Shown in pieces: positions 24,545 to 35,087 of a stretch of 46,696 nucleotides of DNA; position 1 is the first letter of the stretch; the number at the start of each line of letters is the position of its first letter. The notes below the pieces were generated by a model. It did not search any database and was not told the origin of the DNA. It worked only from the letters and a program-made list of their open reading frames with translations. The position numbers and the translations under genes were made by a program. The stretch lies in NCBI GenBank assembly GCA_910583835.1, contig CAJTYM010000032.1, positions 1 to 46,696 of the forward strand. The letters run 5' to 3'. This stretch comes from an uncultured Lachnospiraceae bacterium (GTDB taxonomy: Bacteria; Bacillota; Clostridia; Lachnospirales; Lachnospiraceae).

Positions 24545-27500
24545 TTATTTCAATTTCACGGATACTACCTTGCTCCATTTACCGGAGACTTTCTTCCCTT
24601 TCGCCGTACGGTAAGCGCATACTCTCACATAGTAGGTTTTGCCTTTTTTCAGGCCTGATTTGGTGTAGCTTGTGGTCTTTGCTTTCTTAACCGTAACGGT
24701 CTTGAAACCAGATTTCTTTTTCAGGGAATACTGCACTTTATAGCCGCTGGCCCCGGCAACCTTTTTCCACTTGATGTTCAGCTTATTGCCGGCCTTCTTC
24801 TTAAGGGACAGCTTCGCTGGCGCCGCCAGCGCTGTTTTGGCTGACACTGTTGGGGAAAATGCAGACTCAGCTATATTGCCGCCAGTATTCACATAGACTT
24901 TTATTTTGTAAAAGTAGGTCTTATTGAATGACAGCTTGCCATCTTTGTAGGTCACAGTCTTCGCATTGGCAACCGTTTTGACTTTCTTAAAGTTTCCTTT
25001 CTTGGAATCCGCACGGTAAATCTCATAACCGCTTGCCCCATCAATCTTCTTCCATGTCAGGGTAATGGCATTGTACGCTGCCGTTTTCTTTATGACGGAA
25101 GTTTCCATGGGCTTAGCAGGCGTATGGTCCTGTCCGCCGATGACGGTCACCGTAAATTCCGCCTTGCAGCCCTGGTATGATACCGTTACCTTCTGGACAC
25201 CCGCTGTGTTGCCATTAAATCCGGTAATCGTACAGTCCTTGACGTCCACCGCATATCTGCCGCCTTTGTTGTCTGCCGCTTCCAGTCTCAGCCCTGTGAT
25301 ATCCAGGGCCTCTCCCAGCTTATAAGTTAATTTGGCCGGTTGGGCGGTAATCTCCAGCCTTGCAAGGTAGCATAATTTGGCTGCCGCCGCTTCCAGGCGG
25401 TTGAGCGCTGCCATCACCTGGCTCTGCGGCGCATCTGCATTGTTCAGCGCTTCCTCCGCCTGGGCGAGGCTGTCGCAGAACTCTTTCCAGTCAGCATCGG
25501 CAGTCATGCCCTGCCCGGTCTTATTCTTTAATTCCGTGTATGACTTACTCTGTTCCCTTAAATCCTCCCTGGGGTTATAAGCGGCTCCTTTCACTTCCAC
25601 CTGTGTGGTTACGGCTTTGAACTCGTCCAGCAAATCGCGTTCTTCTACCACATCCAGCACGGGCTCCCCATCCATGTCAAAATGGACCCTGCGGATGCTG
25701 GCGCTCCTGGTTGCGCTCCTGCCCCATTTCGCATGGTATATATTGTACATTACGCCATCGTCATCCAGGATATAGGCATTATGCCCGGGACCATACTGCC
25801 CCGGCACGGACCAGGAAGTCAGTATCGGGAAATTGCGCTTTCGCCAGGAAGCTGCATCCAGCAGGTTGCTGTCTGCCGAAGCCGTCATCATGCCGATACA
25901 GTAGGTATGGTTTGTTGCCCCACCGGAAAAAGTAAGGTATATCTTGCCGTCCTTCTGAATGACAAAGGGCGCCTCCACGACAAAAGTATCATTATTGTCC
26001 CATCCATAATCCGGCTTGCAGAATGCCGTGCGGTCGCTGGTAAGCTTCCACGGTTCCTGTTTATCCACTGTGGCAATATACAGCCAGGAGCCAGTGTCAA
26101 CCGGATGGAGCTGGCGCTGCGCCCAGGCAACGTACCCCTGTTCTCCCACCTGGAAATACGTCATATCGAGGGTGATTCCCTGGCTGTCCGTATCGTACAG
26201 GTTATTTCCGTCCTTATCCTGCACACGGATGGGAGTCTCCCAATCCGCCGTCTTCATAGGGTCGCCGCCCTCTTTTAACTGCATGACATGGGACTGCACA
26301 CCGCTCCAGTTCGTAAGGCTGCCTGCAAAAAAGATGTACAGCTTCCCTTCAATGACATGCAGTTCCGGCGCCCAAAGGCAGGTTTTGAACAACTGCGGGA
26401 ATGAATTTCCATCCAACAGCAGCGTCTCCGAAGAATTCTTTATGCCCTCTAAGGTATCGCTCTGCCTGATGAAAATCTTGCCCTGTCCGTTCTCATCTGT
26501 GGAAATAAAATAAAATTTACCATTGTATTTCACCATCTGAGGATCCGGCCGGGCATTGAATAATGCTTTGCTGTTGTTGAACGTCGGCTGGGTAACCGTG
26601 CCTTTTGCCGTATAAACGCCGGGCTGTGTGAAATCAATGCCCGACAGGTCCCATTCTACTTTCTTAGAGGCTGTGGAACCGTCATTGTAGCGGGCCATGG
26701 CGCGGACTGCCTGCATATCCTCCGCGGAAGTTGCTTTGACTATTGTCGGAACTTCCATTCCGGTATTGATTATTTTTGATAATTTATTTCTCAGCCTTGT
26801 GCCTTTGGCATTTTCTAAAGGCAGGAGATTCCCAGGGACCGCGCCGGACAAGCCCAGATCTGCTCTTTGCACGGATACCGCCGATGCTTTCACCGGTTCC
26901 GAAACCTGCGCGGACGCACTGATTGCGGATAATGTGTTCCGGTAATAATTCCCTGCGCCGTCATTCCAGGTAATGCGATAACTGTCTGTGACGGAATCGT
27001 ATTCGCAGATTGGCTCACAGACTTCCTGATCGGTCTTCAGATCCACAAATCCCACTTCATCATAATCAATCAAATCCTTACTGGTATAGAACATGACGGA
27101 AGATGATTTCGTTGCGTCCTTGCCGCCTTTCTCTTCCGTGCGCACTGCAGCAACCCCATAGTTTCCATCTTTGGTATAGAACAGACAGGGGTCTTTCAGG
27201 CTCTTAGGCACAAGCTGCTCATTGTCCTTGCTCTCCGCGCGCATGAACAGTACGCCGTAATCGTCATGCAAGGCTGTAAATCCGTCCCTGCCATTTTCGC
27301 TGTATGCAAGGAACATGCTGCGCGCCAGCTTATCTACGCAGTCCCCGGAGGGCGTACGCGTATAACTCTCGACATAACCTGCATCTTGGCCTAACAGCCA
27401 TCCGCGGAAAGATTTCTTCTCTGTCCTGCTGCCGTCAGACAGCGTTGCCTCCAGCTGGTACTCCTGTTTCCCATTGAACTCTGCGGCGATGCTGCCATCA

Positions 27501-28690
27501 CTCTTGACAGCGCTGCTGCCGCTCCAGGAAACGGATACGCCTGACATCTGTGTCGGCAGCTGTGCGCCATTGTCCAGCACAAATGGTACCTGCAGATTTT
27601 CTTTGGCAAAAGCAAGCCTGCTCTCTGCCGGCACTACCGTAATCACAAAGGTCCGGCTTTCTTTGGCATTTCCTAACTGCAAGGTGGCCGTCAGGGTGAT
27701 GGTTTCCTGCTGCGCCGGCAATGTCACCTGCCCCTCCTGGGAAATCACGGCCTCCTTGTCGGAAGCCCATGAAATCGTGGCCCCATGGCTCTCGCCGGGA
27801 AGTTCCAGTTTCTTCGCCTCCATGACAATGCCGTTCTCCGTCTGCCCTGCCAAAGAGAGCTGGTCTGCTATCGCCGGCAGCAGGGATTCCTTCATCTCCG
27901 GGCTGATATGCTCCGTGTCAAAATACTGCTCCTGCACCTGCTGTGCGGACATAGCCCCCTCGTATACTTTCAGGTCACGGAACGAGCCGCCATATGTGTT
28001 GTCCTCCACATAATTGGACCTACCGATATAGGCCTGGATTTCAGATTTGATGTCTGACACTTTTTTCTTCTTGGAAGCCGTTCCTATCTGCACGCCATTG
28101 ATGTAACCGGTTACGGAGTCCTCTGTAAGCACTGTGGCATAATGCGCCCACTTGTTCTTATACTGCGCCGTGTCCCCGGCAGTCACACCCACCTCGCTGC
28201 TGTAAGGTTTGTCAGAATTATCTGTATCGGTAAATACCGATTTAAAACGGCTGTCGGGATTAATCGGGTTGAACAGCCAGTAATTCAGCGGCATATTATT
28301 TGCCTGAGGCGCCGTGCCAAAAAACAGGGCCGCATAGTTCCCTTTATCGGAAGCATTCTTAATCCACACAGATATCGTCAGTTTATCCTTGCCCGCAAAT
28401 ATGTCGCCCGGCAGCGTTACATAAGATGCATCGGCTGCATTTGTCTTCTTCCCGCCAGGAAGGACCAGCCCATCATTGTAGGATACGCTTCCGTGCACCT
28501 CCCCATTCTTGCCATTACCGGAAATATCGTTGACATCCTGCTGTAACGGATACCTCGCCAAAAGGCTGCCGCCTTCCGGGACGTCTGCCGCTGCCCGCGC
28601 CTCCGTGCCCGCCGTAGGAATGCCGGTAACTGCCACCGCCACTGCCAGCAGACATGCAGCCAGCTTGCTTTTTTTCTTGATTCCCCGCAT
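24545..28690 (-). CDS. Secreted GH43 glycoside hydrolase with LamG, FIVAR and FN3 domains
   Basis: A 1381-aa exported enzyme. The start at 28690 is set by AGGAGAGG 6 nt upstream; the open frame reaches 28783 without a site. Order: signal peptide (1-35), LamG (about 45-245), Ig-like domains (about 255-440), a half-propeller-like segment (about 450-600; KDPCLFYTKDG), an Ig-like domain, a full GH43 catalytic domain (about 700-1030; Asp in RPDPQMV near 712, Asp in TLDMTYF, Glu in VEAPFV near 908), a FIVAR helix bundle (about 1040-1110), a BIG-type domain (about 1115-1190), and two fibronectin III domains with a Lys-rich end. The acidic triad is intact. It is the second gene of an operon with the 2082-aa enzyme and has no separate promoter. 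Confidence 0.87.
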   Translation of the reverse strand: MRGIKKKSKLAACLLAVAVAVTGIPTAGTEARAAADVPEGGSLLARYPLQQDVNDISGNGKNGEVHGSVSYNDGLVLPGGKKTNAADASYVTLPGDIFAGKDKLTISVWIKNASDKGNYAALFFGTAPQANNMPLNYWLFNPINPDSRFKSVFTDTDNSDKPYSSEVGVTAGDTAQYKNKWAHYATVLTEDSVTGYINGVQIGTASKKKKVSDIKSEIQAYIGRSNYVEDNTYGGSFRDLKVYEGAMSAQQVQEQYFDTEHISPEMKESLLPAIADQLSLAGQTENGIVMEAKKLELPGESHGATISWASDKEAVISQEGQVTLPAQQETITLTATLQLGNAKESRTFVITVVPAESRLAFAKENLQVPFVLDNGAQLPTQMSGVSVSWSGSSAVKSDGSIAAEFNGKQEYQLEATLSDGSRTEKKSFRGWLLGQDAGYVESYTRTPSGDCVDKLARSMFLAYSENGRDGFTALHDDYGVLFMRAESKDNEQLVPKSLKDPCLFYTKDGNYGVAAVRTEEKGGKDATKSSSVMFYTSKDLIDYDEVGFVDLKTDQEVCEPICEYDSVTDSYRITWNDGAGNYYRNTLSAISASAQVSEPVKASAVSVQRADLGLSGAVPGNLLPLENAKGTRLRNKLSKIINTGMEVPTIVKATSAEDMQAVRAMARYNDGSTASKKVEWDLSGIDFTQPGVYTAKGTVTQPTFNNSKALFNARPDPQMVKYNGKFYFISTDENGQGKIFIRQSDTLEGIKNSSETLLLDGNSFPQLFKTCLWAPELHVIEGKLYIFFAGSLTNWSGVQSHVMQLKEGGDPMKTADWETPIRVQDKDGNNLYDTDSQGITLDMTYFQVGEQGYVAWAQRQLHPVDTGSWLYIATVDKQEPWKLTSDRTAFCKPDYGWDNNDTFVVEAPFVIQKDGKIYLTFSGGATNHTYCIGMMTASADSNLLDAASWRKRNFPILTSWSVPGQYGPGHNAYILDDDGVMYNIYHAKWGRSATRSASIRRVHFDMDGEPVLDVVEERDLLDEFKAVTTQVEVKGAAYNPREDLREQSKSYTELKNKTGQGMTADADWKEFCDSLAQAEEALNNADAPQSQVMAALNRLEAAAAKLCYLARLEITAQPAKLTYKLGEALDITGLRLEAADNKGGRYAVDVKDCTITGFNGNTAGVQKVTVSYQGCKAEFTVTVIGGQDHTPAKPMETSVIKKTAAYNAITLTWKKIDGASGYEIYRADSKKGNFKKVKTVANAKTVTYKDGKLSFNKTYFYKIKVYVNTGGNIAESAFSPTVSAKTALAAPAKLSLKKKAGNKLNIKWKKVAGASGYKVQYSLKKKSGFKTVTVKKAKTTSYTKSGLKKGKTYYVRVCAYRTAKGKKVSGKWSKVVSVKLK

Positions 28691-28739
28691 ATCTTTCCTC
28701 TCCTTTCTTCCCTTCCATAGGTTTAACTTTGTGACACAT

Positions 28740-28772
28740 GGCTGCTGCCCGGTGATTTCCGGCACAGCAGCC
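28740..28772 (-). other. Hairpin between the two GH43 genes of the operon
   Basis: GGCTGCTG (28740-28747) pairs with CAGCAGCC (28765-28772), extended by three pairs after a mismatch. There is no T-run, so it is more likely an mRNA processing or stability element within the 97-nt gap than a terminator. Confidence 0.5.
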
Positions 28773-28787
28773 TGTAATTTCATGATA

Positions 28788-31700
28788 CTACTTCTTGACG
28801 GTTATTACAATTTTCGCTTTCTTGCCATTGCAGGACTTTACGGTAATCGTTGCCTTGCCTTTCTTTACCGCTTTGACCTTACCGGCTTTCGATACGACTG
28901 CCACTTTCTTGTTGCTGCTCTTATAAGTAATTTTATTGCTTACGCTTCCTTTGGGCAGCCTCTTCACCTTAATCTGGAATGTCCTGCCTTTTTTTAAGGT
29001 CTTTTTCTTGGCATTCAGCTTAATTTTCTTGGGCGCTGCCTTGACGGTCACGCTGCACTTTGCCGTCTTGCCATCCGCCGTTGCCGTGATGACGGCTTTT
29101 CCTTTTTTCTTTCCCTTTAACATCCCTTTGGAATTAACCGTTACAACCTTCTTATTGCCGGACTTCCAGGTTACTTTCCCATTTGTGGCATTCTTCGGCG
29201 TAATGGATGCTTTCAGCACAAACTCGTCCTTCACGCCAAGCGCAAGCTTCGTTTTGCTGAGCTTTATGCTCTTTACCGGAACTGTCTTTTGCGGGTTGGG
29301 ATTGGGGTTCGGATTCGGCTTGGCTTCCGTCCCTGCCACTTTGATGGTCGCTGTAATATTCCTGTACTGCGGATTTAATTCTTCTTCCGCCGTCATATTG
29401 AACACCAGCGTACCGTCATAGGCTACGTTAACGCTCTTTACCACCGTATTCCTGCATGGGTCAAACAGCCCTCCTGCGCCGGCTGTACCGGCATGGGGAT
29501 CCGGGTAAGGCCTTGCATGGTAAATCAATGCAAGATTCCCATATTCGTCCAACACCACGGAGTTGTGCCCACCTCCCACATGGGCTACCCCGCCAATTTT
29601 CCCTTCATAAGTGTCATAGGAGGAAAGTACCGGGTAAGGCACCTGCGTCCAGCTTGCCGGATCCATCAGGTTACTGCCCCTGTCCGCCATCATCAGCCCC
29701 AGGCAATAGTATTTGTCTACGGTTGCGCCGGAATAACTGATGTATACCTTGCTGCCATATTCAAAGAGATAGGGACCTTCCACAATCCCCTGGTCATTGC
29801 CTTCGGGATTGCTGTCAGTTACCGACCCCTCTGCCACGCCATATTCCCAAGGCCACTGGAGGCCTTTGAGCTTCACAGCCTCCCCATCCGGCTGGGGAAC
29901 AACACCCTCGCCGCCTTTCACCTTAACAATAAACAGGTTTGCGCTCCTTGGAATAATGTAATATCCCTGTCCATCCGCTGCCTGGTAATAAGATACGTCA
30001 AAGGATGCCGCCGCATTGGAGGGAAGATTCAGCACGATGGGTTCTCCCCATTGCTCTGCTGCAAGCATCCCGCCTGCTTTCATGTCTTCCTCAAGGCTTG
30101 TGCTGCTGTCGCCATCCCCAATATAAGGAATGAGGATGGACTTACTGCACCAATTGCTCTGATTCCAGTTCGTATCTTCTTTAATTCCGTCCGTTCCGAA
30201 ATCATGCGCCCCCACCAGGCAATACCAGATGCCATTGATCTTGTGGAACTCCGGCGCCCAGAAGAAACCGCCCCAGCGGTCTCCCACCTTGGATTCCATG
30301 AGATAATGCTCATCCGCCGTCTTTAAGCCCTCAATCGTCCGCGAACGCCGCAAGTCCAGCTTACGGTAGGACTGTGCCACATTGCAGGACGCCATATTAG
30401 CTTCATAATAAGAGCCGGTGGAGTAGTAATACCCATCATCCGCATTGTAGAAAACATGGGGGTCAGCGCGTTCCGAGATAAACGGATACGCATACGCATC
30501 CTGTTTCACCTCTCCGCGTATCGTATAAGTCCCCTCTGCGGAGGTATTGACTTTCTTTAAATCCTCCTGGTTCCAGACAACGCCCAGATTCTTCGTGCTG
30601 CCATCGCTGTACTCCGCTTCCACCGTATCTGGCAAAACAGCTTTTTCTCCTTGTTTTAAGCTGATATCGACTTTCTTCATCCCTGTATTGTGCAATGTTC
30701 CATATTTTCTGACAAAAGCTTTATATTCACCCGGCGACATTACAAATTCCGCTGCCTGTGCCATATCTGCATTCTCCGGTCCCTGTCCTGTGACCTCAGT
30801 TCTCTTGTACGCACACGCTATCGTAGCTTCCGCCCCGGGCGCATCCTTTAAATTGTCAAGAATCGTCAGATAGGAATTTCCATTGTCGCCATCCCAGAAT
30901 ACCTTGTATTTGCCCTGAGCGCTGTCATACAGTATCTGCGGATTCTGCACCTTGATGCCGCTGTTATTCAATTTCAGGTATCTCTCATTGGTGAAACGGA
31001 CCTGATCCTCGGTATCCCAGAGGTAAATGCCTTCTTCATTGTTATTTGCTGAAGCAACAACCCCGAGGCTGCCCTCCGCTGTACGGAACAGCGTAGGCGA
31101 GCCCATCTGTTTATCCTGTTTCTGCTTCTGGTCGCCATCCCATTTTACATACAAGATTGCTTTTCCTTTGTTCAGGCTCTGATAGTTTCCTGTCTTTTCA
31201 TCTTTCGCTGCTGCAAACAGGGCATCCGACCTGCGGCTGTCCTTATACGCCAACAGATCTGTATCTTTCAATACATAAGTAAGTATGCTGCCTCCATACT
31301 CTAAGACCTCCGACTCTCCGCTCACAGAGATACCGCTGCCCATTTTGGCTGTCAGCGTTACGCTGCAGCTGCCCTCTCCATTCTTTGGAAGGGTCACTTT
31401 GCCATCTGCGTCCACGACACCCTGTTTGTCACAGCTCCAGGTAATCTTCTCTCCATTCAGTTCGGACTGCAGGTCTCCGGTAATATATTTGGGAATCACG
31501 ATGCCGCCAGAGGCCTCTTCCTCGCTCAGCGCGGGAATCGTTACCGGAAATTCTTTTTCAAATTCGGCGCTTCCCATCTTCACGGTCCCCACCAGCACTG
31601 CCTGCGCATCCTGCTCGCCCAGCATAGGGCGTGTTATCATTACTGTATTTCCCTGAATCTGCAGATTGGGGCTTGGCGCCTTCAGCTTCCAGGATATCTC

Positions 31701-34700
31701 TGACAGGTTGCCCCCCTCCGTTGGCAGATAAAAACCCACCTTCACGGCAGAAGCAATGCTGATATCCTCCAAATCCTCTTTTGCCAATACCTCCGCAACC
31801 TGCGGGTCCACCAATTCTTTTTCCGTAAGCGCTTCGCCGTAAATTGCAAAATTGTCAATCCATCCCTTATAATATTCACCATTTTTGCCCCAGTTTGCCT
31901 TGCCAATTTGGAAAATACTGTTATTGCCAAGGATGTCTGCCAAGGCATAGCTGCTTGGCGCGCTCAGCTTTTTCCTGCCATCCACATAGATATCCGTTGC
32001 CTCCTGTGCCAGCACTACATCCACATGGCTCCAGCCTGTGCCGGTAGGCACAGAAGGATTCTGTGGCCTCTTACCGGTATTGTGGTAACGCTCAATGGTA
32101 GTCGTCCCTTTCTTAATCAGCGCACCGACATAATGTTCATTGTTTGCTTTCTGTTCATCATTATTGGGAGCCGCATAAAACCCCCAGTTCGTATCTGTAC
32201 GGTCCGGTTTGGCGTCAAAGGACACCGTGACCTCTCCCAGGCCCGTAAGGAGGCTGCTGCCATCTGCTTTCTTTACATCGAGGTAGCTGGCAGAACCGTC
32301 CAGATACAGCGCCTTACCGTTCGCCACGTCCCGCTCTTCCAGTTTCACATTGCCGTTCACATTTGCCACAGCCTGGGCAGAAGTGAACTTGCCGTTCACT
32401 GCCTCCTGATTGAAATCAAAATCTGCCATCAGGCTCCTGGGCTTCAAGGCAGCGACTGCAGCTTCCAGCTCTTTCTCCGCCGCTTCAATTTCCGCCTGTG
32501 TCACACCCGGTTTCTGTGCCGTCTGCCGTACCTGTGCCAGCACAGTCTGCAGATTGGCCCAACTTTCCGCTGAATAACGTTCTTCCTCCAATGCCTCCGC
32601 CTTATCCGCTATATCCTGCAGGATGCTGTCATCGACCATGTCGGGATCCGTATTGGAAGATACCCTGACCGAAACAGAGACTTTTAATTCCGTGGAACTG
32701 TAAAGCTTCTTGCCCTCAGCCTGATAATCCGTGGAACCTCCCTTTCCCTGCCACTGGTTCTTATTGGCCCCAATGGTACGCACAATTCCAGATACCGTAT
32801 ACTTGCCCACAGTATCCGTCTTGACTGCTGACAGGTCCCAGGCCACCGGCAGTTCTGCTGTTCCCATATCATATGCCTTGTTCACCTTGACAGTCTGGGG
32901 AAGCGCTGCCAAAATATCGTCCTGCGAGGCGCCTACTGAAACCCGGACTGCCTCTGACGGCGTTTCAGCAACAGATGCAGCATCCGCATTGCGAACCGCA
33001 TCATATTCTTTCTTCTTCAAGGAAAGTATGCCTCCATGCTTGGTAAATTTCGTCAGGAAATAGTCTTCGCTGTCCAGATAATCCCAGCCTTTATCTAAAT
33101 TATTGGAAACCATCGGCTGATAACCCGGGCTTGGCAGATCATCCACGAACAGATACCAGCGGTCCTCCCTGCTATGGTCCTTAAATACAGCAGGGCCTTC
33201 CACGGAACCAAACCTGCTCTGCCCGATATTGCTCTGAATCCTGGTCCAGTCGGTATCAAGTTTCCACCACTCTTTATCTGTAGTGGATTCCATAATAATC
33301 TGCTCATCATTACTCTTGGTGATGTGGTATGTCTTATTGCCATTCCGGATAATCGTGGTGTCAATCCAGCCATTCTTGCCGCCATCCAGAAATACGCCGC
33401 CAAATTCCCACGTCTCCTGTGTGAAATCCGTAGTCACGCCCCACATAATCTTGGAACCGGAATCTTTCTGTGTCTGCGCTTCATCCACATAACACTGGGA
33501 AGACCAATATACCACAAAAGCCCCTTTGCCTGCGCCATAGTAATCGGGCACCCAGGTAGCCTCCGGCGCCCACATCATACCCATATTCGCCTGTTTTTCC
33601 CCGGCCTGGTCCAGCGCCACGTCAAACTGCCGCAGCCGGCTCCAGGAAATTAAGTCCTCCGACTCCCAGACATTCATCTTCGTGCTGTAATTCTTCTGCC
33701 AGGTAGCCCAGCCGGCATTGTCTGCACCAAATACGCGCAAATCTGTGCCAATAATATAAAATTTGCCATTCTTTGGGTTGCGGGTGATGAATGGATCGCG
33801 CACCCCGGTCGTGCCCAAATCGGAGGCCAGTATCGGCTGTCCGCCATTCAAAGGATCCCACTGCTCAGGGTTATCTTCCCTGGAAATGTCCAGATATATT
33901 TTTTCTGCATATCCGGCGGAATCTTCGATAAAATGAACCATCATATAGCCGTAATCATCCTCGTCCCCTGGCAGCGGCTTCACCGTCACATCCACCTCTA
34001 CGCGCGCTGTCATGCCATAGACTGTAATTAATGCCGCAAGTTTTCCATGGAGGGGCTGCTGCCCGGGAGATGGCTGCTCTGCCGTTGCCGTGCGCCCATC
34101 TGCAGCAACCGTGACCGCTTTCGTCCCATCGTCCGAAGTTACCGTCTGCCAGAACACGGTACCGTCATAATCTGGAAGCACAGTCGTTGCATTATTTATC
34201 ACAACCGGCTGAATTTTTGCCTTCTGTAAATTCAGCAATTCCTGCTTCCATGCCTCGTCCGGGACATTAAGTATCTCTGAAGCCTCCAAAGCCTTGCCGT
34301 ATACCTTAAAATTGTCAATCCATCCCTTATAATATTCACCATTTTGGCCCCAGTTGGCTTTGCCAATATGAAAAACGCTGTTGTTCCCAAGGATGTCTGC
34401 CAAGGCATAGCTGCTTGCCTCCTCAGAAACCTTTCTGCCATCCACATAGATTACCGTAGCATTTTCCGTAAATACAGTATCCACATGCACCCAGTCCGTG
34501 CCTGTTGCTGCGGAAACCTTCTCCGGCCTGCTGCCATTATTGTGATAGCGCTCAATACTTGTCGTGCCGCCATTAATCAGCGCCCCAATATAATGCTCCT
34601 TATTATATCCCTGTTCATTATCATTGGGTGCGGCAAAAAATCCCCAGTTCGTACCTGTGCGGTCCGGCTTGGCATCAAAAGAAATTGTAATCTCCCTTAA

Positions 34701-35036
34701 GCCTGTCAAAAGGCTGCTGCCATCTGTTTTCGCAAGGCTCAGGTAACTTTTAGAGCCATCCAGATACAACGCTTTGCCATTTACCGCATCCCGGTCTTTG
34801 AGTGCAACCGTCCCGGTAACTGCTGCTGTTGCCCCCTGGGATATGAATTTGCCCTGTTCCGCTTCCTGATTAAAATCAAAAGCGGCCAGAAGCTCCATTT
34901 GTGCATCTGTGTCCGCCAGCTGCCGGCTGCCACGCCTCGCTTCCATATCCTCCGCCGCTGCTGCCGGTGCAGGCAGCATGGTGAAAGACATGGAAACGGC
35001 GAGCAGCGCTGCCAAACATTTTTTCCATCTCTTCAT
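28788..35036 (-). CDS. Giant secreted two-module GH43 glycoside hydrolase
   Basis: A 2082-aa exported enzyme. The start at 35036 has AAGGAGG 8 nt upstream; the longer frame to 35066 lacks a site. Order: signal peptide (1-28), LamG (about 45-260), Ig-like region, first GH43 (about 360-700; Asp in GVRDPF near 413, Asp in WIDTTI, Glu in VEGPAV near 610), an Ig-like domain, FIVAR (about 799-868), second LamG (about 872-1078), Ig-like domains, a half-propeller-like segment (about 1255-1400), a second GH43 (about 1510-1880; Asp in RADPHV near 1522, Asp in SFDVSY, Glu in VEGPYL near 1752), a PNPNPNP linker, and BIG2 domains with a very basic end. Both acidic triads are intact. The likely target is arabinose- or xylose-containing plant glycan. 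First gene of an operon with the 1381-aa enzyme. Confidence 0.88.
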   Translation of the reverse strand: MKRWKKCLAALLAVSMSFTMLPAPAAAAEDMEARRGSRQLADTDAQMELLAAFDFNQEAEQGKFISQGATAAVTGTVALKDRDAVNGKALYLDGSKSYLSLAKTDGSSLLTGLREITISFDAKPDRTGTNWGFFAAPNDNEQGYNKEHYIGALINGGTTSIERYHNNGSRPEKVSAATGTDWVHVDTVFTENATVIYVDGRKVSEEASSYALADILGNNSVFHIGKANWGQNGEYYKGWIDNFKVYGKALEASEILNVPDEAWKQELLNLQKAKIQPVVINNATTVLPDYDGTVFWQTVTSDDGTKAVTVAADGRTATAEQPSPGQQPLHGKLAALITVYGMTARVEVDVTVKPLPGDEDDYGYMMVHFIEDSAGYAEKIYLDISREDNPEQWDPLNGGQPILASDLGTTGVRDPFITRNPKNGKFYIIGTDLRVFGADNAGWATWQKNYSTKMNVWESEDLISWSRLRQFDVALDQAGEKQANMGMMWAPEATWVPDYYGAGKGAFVVYWSSQCYVDEAQTQKDSGSKIMWGVTTDFTQETWEFGGVFLDGGKNGWIDTTIIRNGNKTYHITKSNDEQIIMESTTDKEWWKLDTDWTRIQSNIGQSRFGSVEGPAVFKDHSREDRWYLFVDDLPSPGYQPMVSNNLDKGWDYLDSEDYFLTKFTKHGGILSLKKKEYDAVRNADAASVAETPSEAVRVSVGASQDDILAALPQTVKVNKAYDMGTAELPVAWDLSAVKTDTVGKYTVSGIVRTIGANKNQWQGKGGSTDYQAEGKKLYSSTELKVSVSVRVSSNTDPDMVDDSILQDIADKAEALEEERYSAESWANLQTVLAQVRQTAQKPGVTQAEIEAAEKELEAAVAALKPRSLMADFDFNQEAVNGKFTSAQAVANVNGNVKLEERDVANGKALYLDGSASYLDVKKADGSSLLTGLGEVTVSFDAKPDRTDTNWGFYAAPNNDEQKANNEHYVGALIKKGTTTIERYHNTGKRPQNPSVPTGTGWSHVDVVLAQEATDIYVDGRKKLSAPSSYALADILGNNSIFQIGKANWGKNGEYYKGWIDNFAIYGEALTEKELVDPQVAEVLAKEDLEDISIASAVKVGFYLPTEGGNLSEISWKLKAPSPNLQIQGNTVMITRPMLGEQDAQAVLVGTVKMGSAEFEKEFPVTIPALSEEEASGGIVIPKYITGDLQSELNGEKITWSCDKQGVVDADGKVTLPKNGEGSCSVTLTAKMGSGISVSGESEVLEYGGSILTYVLKDTDLLAYKDSRRSDALFAAAKDEKTGNYQSLNKGKAILYVKWDGDQKQKQDKQMGSPTLFRTAEGSLGVVASANNNEEGIYLWDTEDQVRFTNERYLKLNNSGIKVQNPQILYDSAQGKYKVFWDGDNGNSYLTILDNLKDAPGAEATIACAYKRTEVTGQGPENADMAQAAEFVMSPGEYKAFVRKYGTLHNTGMKKVDISLKQGEKAVLPDTVEAEYSDGSTKNLGVVWNQEDLKKVNTSAEGTYTIRGEVKQDAYAYPFISERADPHVFYNADDGYYYSTGSYYEANMASCNVAQSYRKLDLRRSRTIEGLKTADEHYLMESKVGDRWGGFFWAPEFHKINGIWYCLVGAHDFGTDGIKEDTNWNQSNWCSKSILIPYIGDGDSSTSLEEDMKAGGMLAAEQWGEPIVLNLPSNAAASFDVSYYQAADGQGYYIIPRSANLFIVKVKGGEGVVPQPDGEAVKLKGLQWPWEYGVAEGSVTDSNPEGNDQGIVEGPYLFEYGSKVYISYSGATVDKYYCLGLMMADRGSNLMDPASWTQVPYPVLSSYDTYEGKIGGVAHVGGGHNSVVLDEYGNLALIYHARPYPDPHAGTAGAGGLFDPCRNTVVKSVNVAYDGTLVFNMTAEEELNPQYRNITATIKVAGTEAKPNPNPNPNPQKTVPVKSIKLSKTKLALGVKDEFVLKASITPKNATNGKVTWKSGNKKVVTVNSKGMLKGKKKGKAVITATADGKTAKCSVTVKAAPKKIKLNAKKKTLKKGRTFQIKVKRLPKGSVSNKITYKSSNKKVAVVSKAGKVKAVKKGKATITVKSCNGKKAKIVITVKK

Positions 35037-35087
35037 GCAAAAACCCTCCTTAATAAGTCTTTTCATAATTTTTCATAATATAAGACC

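Noticed and set aside
29493..30326. Plus-strand open frame of 277 codons
   Set aside because: Antisense to an intact GH43 catalytic domain; no promoter or ribosome site and no family resemblance.
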